Shown here one piece after another: positions 7,771 through 8,473 of a stretch of 8,473 nucleotides of DNA. The stretch's first letter is position 1. The number at the start of each line of letters is the position of its first letter. Under the pieces are notes generated by a model. The model did not search any database and was not told where the DNA came from. It worked only from the letters and a program-made list of their open reading frames with translations. The position numbers were made by a program, and so were the translations under genes. This DNA comes from Prevotellaceae bacterium (GTDB lineage: Bacteria; Bacteroidota; Bacteroidia; Bacteroidales; Bacteroidaceae): contig JAUNQM010000045.1 in NCBI GenBank assembly GCA_030536165.1, forward strand, positions 3,095 through 11,567. The letters run 5' to 3'.

Positions 7771-8064
7771 ATGAAAGCAATAATGATATCATTCGACCAG
7801 GCACACTACGATGGTGTGCTGGCAGCACTCAATAGTTCGTTGGCACGTGGTTACACAATGTTTCCACTAACCCAGGGTCGTGGTTCCAAGACTGGCGACC
7901 CACACCTCGGATCACACGCATGGCCATCAATGTGCTCGTCTATCATCACTATAGTCGAAGATGAGAAAGTGGAGCCATTGCTCAAACGACTAAAAGACTT
8001 AGACGAGTCATACGAGATGCTCGGACTTCGTGCATTTGTCTGGGACATAGAAAAGACCATCTAA
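7771..8064 (+). CDS. PII-like small protein linked to the RND efflux operon
   Basis: Cytosolic protein of 97 aa with no signal peptide or membrane helix. Its layout fits a PII/CutA-like ferredoxin fold: a first strand (KAIMISFD), a helix (13-25), a strand entering a loop (GYTMFPLTQGRGS, 27-39), a glycine/histidine-rich loop (GDPHLGSHAWPS, 42-53), a strand (SIITIVED, 57-64), a helix (66-79) and a final strand (GLRAFVWDI, 85-93). The GRG turn and the VEDEKVEPLLKRL helix recall PII proteins, which bind nucleotides through a flexible T-loop. H45, H49 and C55 could instead bind a metal. It follows the permease by 55 nt and precedes the operon terminator, so it is probably co-transcribed. PII-like proteins are known beside various transporters and often tune them; that this one controls the pump is inference. 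The fold assignment is moderate, from pattern reading only. Confidence 0.72.
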   Translation: MKAIMISFDQAHYDGVLAALNSSLARGYTMFPLTQGRGSKTGDPHLGSHAWPSMCSSIITIVEDEKVEPLLKRLKDLDESYEMLGLRAFVWDIEKTI

Positions 8065-8075
8065 TTCACCAGCAT

Positions 8076-8111
8076 AAAGCCTTCTGCCCACAACGCAGAA
8101 GGCTTTTTTTT
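8076..8111 (+). terminator. Strong intrinsic terminator of the efflux operon
   Basis: A perfect 12-bp stem, 8076-8087 with 8095-8106 (core AGCCTTCTGC/GCAGAAGGCT), has a 7-nt loop, CCACAAC, and runs into a series of eight T's (8104-8111). It begins 11 nt after the stop codon of the PII-like gene and cleanly ends the plus-strand operon. On the minus strand the stem is followed by only a weak T-run. Confidence 0.92.
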
Positions 8112-8130
8112 GCGACCACTCCTTATTTAT

Positions 8131-8142
8131 TACGCGCGCGCG
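8131..8142. repeat. Alternating TA(CG)5 dinucleotide tract
   Basis: Bases 8131-8142 are TA followed by five CG steps, an uninterrupted purine-pyrimidine alternation in otherwise AT-rich DNA, just downstream of the operon terminator. The GCGAGTT that continues it resembles the GAGTTCGGGA repeats further right. Confidence 0.7.
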
Positions 8143-8220
8143 AGTTTTCACATGCAAATATAAGCACAAAATAAAAATTTGTCCTACTTTTAACAATTAT
8201 TTTTCATGCTTGTTTTTAGC

Positions 8221-8260
8221 AAATAAAAAAAACTGGCTTAGGATTTCTCCCCTGCCAGTT
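8221..8260 (-). terminator. Hairpin with a U-run on the minus strand: candidate leftward terminator
   Basis: AACTGGC (8231-8237) and GCCAGTT (8254-8260) form a 7-bp perfect stem with a 16-nt loop. On the minus strand the stem is followed by a run of T's (complement of the A-run 8224-8232) and then ATTT. This would end transcripts coming from the right. No minus-strand gene is seen between here and 8473, so it ends either a gene outside the window with a long 3' tail or a non-coding transcript. Confidence 0.55.
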
Positions 8261-8271
8261 CTTTATTATCA

Positions 8272-8285
8272 ACGCGAGTTCGGGA
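8272..8285 (+). repeat. GAGTTCGGGA direct repeat, left copy
   Basis: ACGCGAGTTCGGGA matches the copy at 8407-8420 in 13 of 14 bases, 135 bp apart. The two copies bracket an AT-rich segment that holds the 22-bp tandem units. Confidence 0.65.
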
Positions 8286-8328
8286 TATCATCTAATTGTT
8301 AGAGAAAAAACAACTATATAACAATGGT

Positions 8329-8394
8329 CGTTTTTCTATGTTTTAGATGCCCGTTTTCTATATTATTTGCCCTGTTTTTCTATATTAAATCTAA
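8329..8394 (+). repeat. Three tandem 22-bp T-rich units (TTTTCTATATTA core)
   Basis: Units 8329-8350, 8351-8372 and 8373-8394 align with no gaps. All carry TTTTCTAT at the same offset (central C at 8336, 8358 and 8380), and units two and three share TTTTCTATATTA. The flanks have diverged. A 22-bp period is about two helical turns, so the cores lie on one face of the DNA. An opposite-strand relative may sit at 8302-8312, reading GTTTTTTCTCT on the minus strand. Confidence 0.6.
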
Positions 8395-8406
8395 TCAGTT
8401 TTTAAT

Positions 8407-8420
8407 ACGTGAGTTCGGGA
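8407..8420 (+). repeat. GAGTTCGGGA direct repeat, right copy
   Basis: ACGTGAGTTCGGGA is the partner of the 8272-8285 copy with one C-to-T difference. It is followed by an AT-rich stretch and then the CACACCTT repeats. Confidence 0.65.
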
Positions 8421-8438
8421 AAAGATATTCAATATTTA

Positions 8439-8463
8439 TCACACCTTTTCACACCTTAGGTGT
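8439..8463 (+). repeat. TCACACCTT tandem pair ending in an ACACCT/AGGTGT palindrome
   Basis: TCACACCTT occurs at 8439-8447 and 8449-8457 (10-bp period). The second copy runs into ACACCT-T-AGGTGT (8451-8463), a perfect 6-bp inverted repeat with a one-base centre. This could be a protein-binding site upstream of a gene beyond the window, or the edge of a dispersed repeat that continues off the window. Confidence 0.6.
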
Positions 8464-8473
8464 TTTGCTTTTC

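Larger units (their letters stand above)
8112..8473. other. Repeat-rich intergenic region without a recognisable gene
   Basis: About 360 bp beyond the operon terminator hold no ORF of useful length on either strand and no tRNA or rRNA that I recognise. The stretch is very AT-rich with sharply different GC islands. It contains several separately listed repeats and a minus-strand terminator-like hairpin. The start of the next gene is not visible. The region could be the upstream control region or the 3' tail of a gene outside the window, or could encode a small RNA. Confidence 0.6.

Noticed and set aside
8155..8162. Minus-strand TATATTTG box that could drive an antisense RNA into the PII-like gene
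   Set aside because: The -7 pattern is exact, but no TTTG lies 19-21 nt upstream, and such octamers are expected by chance in AT-rich DNA; not listed as a promoter.
8329..8463. CRISPR array
   Set aside because: The repeat units are short, imperfect and tandem with no unique spacers of constant length, and no cas genes are present.

Overview
The window looks like Bacteroidota chromosome, most probably Prevotella or a close relative. Coding DNA is of moderate GC and the spacers are very AT-rich. Start codons follow A-rich leaders rather than Shine-Dalgarno sites. Promoter-like sites fit the Bacteroidota TTTG / TAnnTTTG pattern, and the proteins have a Bacteroidota character. The genus is inferred from general familiarity, not from a search.

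Left part (1-1656, minus strand): a tight lipid operon read leftwards. The order is a PgpA-type phosphatase (1112-1618), a GtrA-family membrane protein (663-1109) and a CDP-alcohol phosphatidyltransferase (34-666). Gaps are 2 nt and then a 4-nt ATGA overlap. A good promoter (TTTG, 19-nt spacer, TATCTTTG) lies so close to the pgpA ATG that its mRNA should be leaderless or nearly so. The transferase carries SYVRARAE and RPER motifs that resemble phosphatidylinositol-phosphate synthases more than phosphatidylglycerophosphate synthases. The three genes may therefore make an inositol lipid, although phosphatidylglycerol synthesis remains possible. A minus-strand ATG occupies bases 3-1, so another operon gene may begin at the window edge.

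Middle (1619-1969): a divergent spacer with the two outward promoters and several short inverted repeats. One of these, GAAAACTC-N12-GAGTTTTC, sits just after the predicted efflux-operon start point.

Centre and right (1970-8111, plus strand): a complete tripartite RND efflux operon. It encodes a TolC-like outer-membrane channel (1970-3280), a lipoprotein membrane-fusion adaptor (3323-4423) and an HAE1/AcrB-type proton-driven permease (4539-7715). A 97-aa protein resembling PII-like small regulators follows (7771-8064), and a strong intrinsic terminator (8076-8111) closes the unit. The channel, adaptor and permease would form one envelope-spanning pump. The small protein is the least understood member and may sense a ligand for the pump. 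No transcriptional regulator gene is present in the window.

Right edge (8112-8473): no gene seen, but dense in repeats. It contains a (CG)5 tract, a hairpin that reads as a minus-strand terminator, a 14-bp direct repeat flanking about 120 bp, three 22-bp-period T-rich units, and a CACACCTT repeat ending in a small palindrome.
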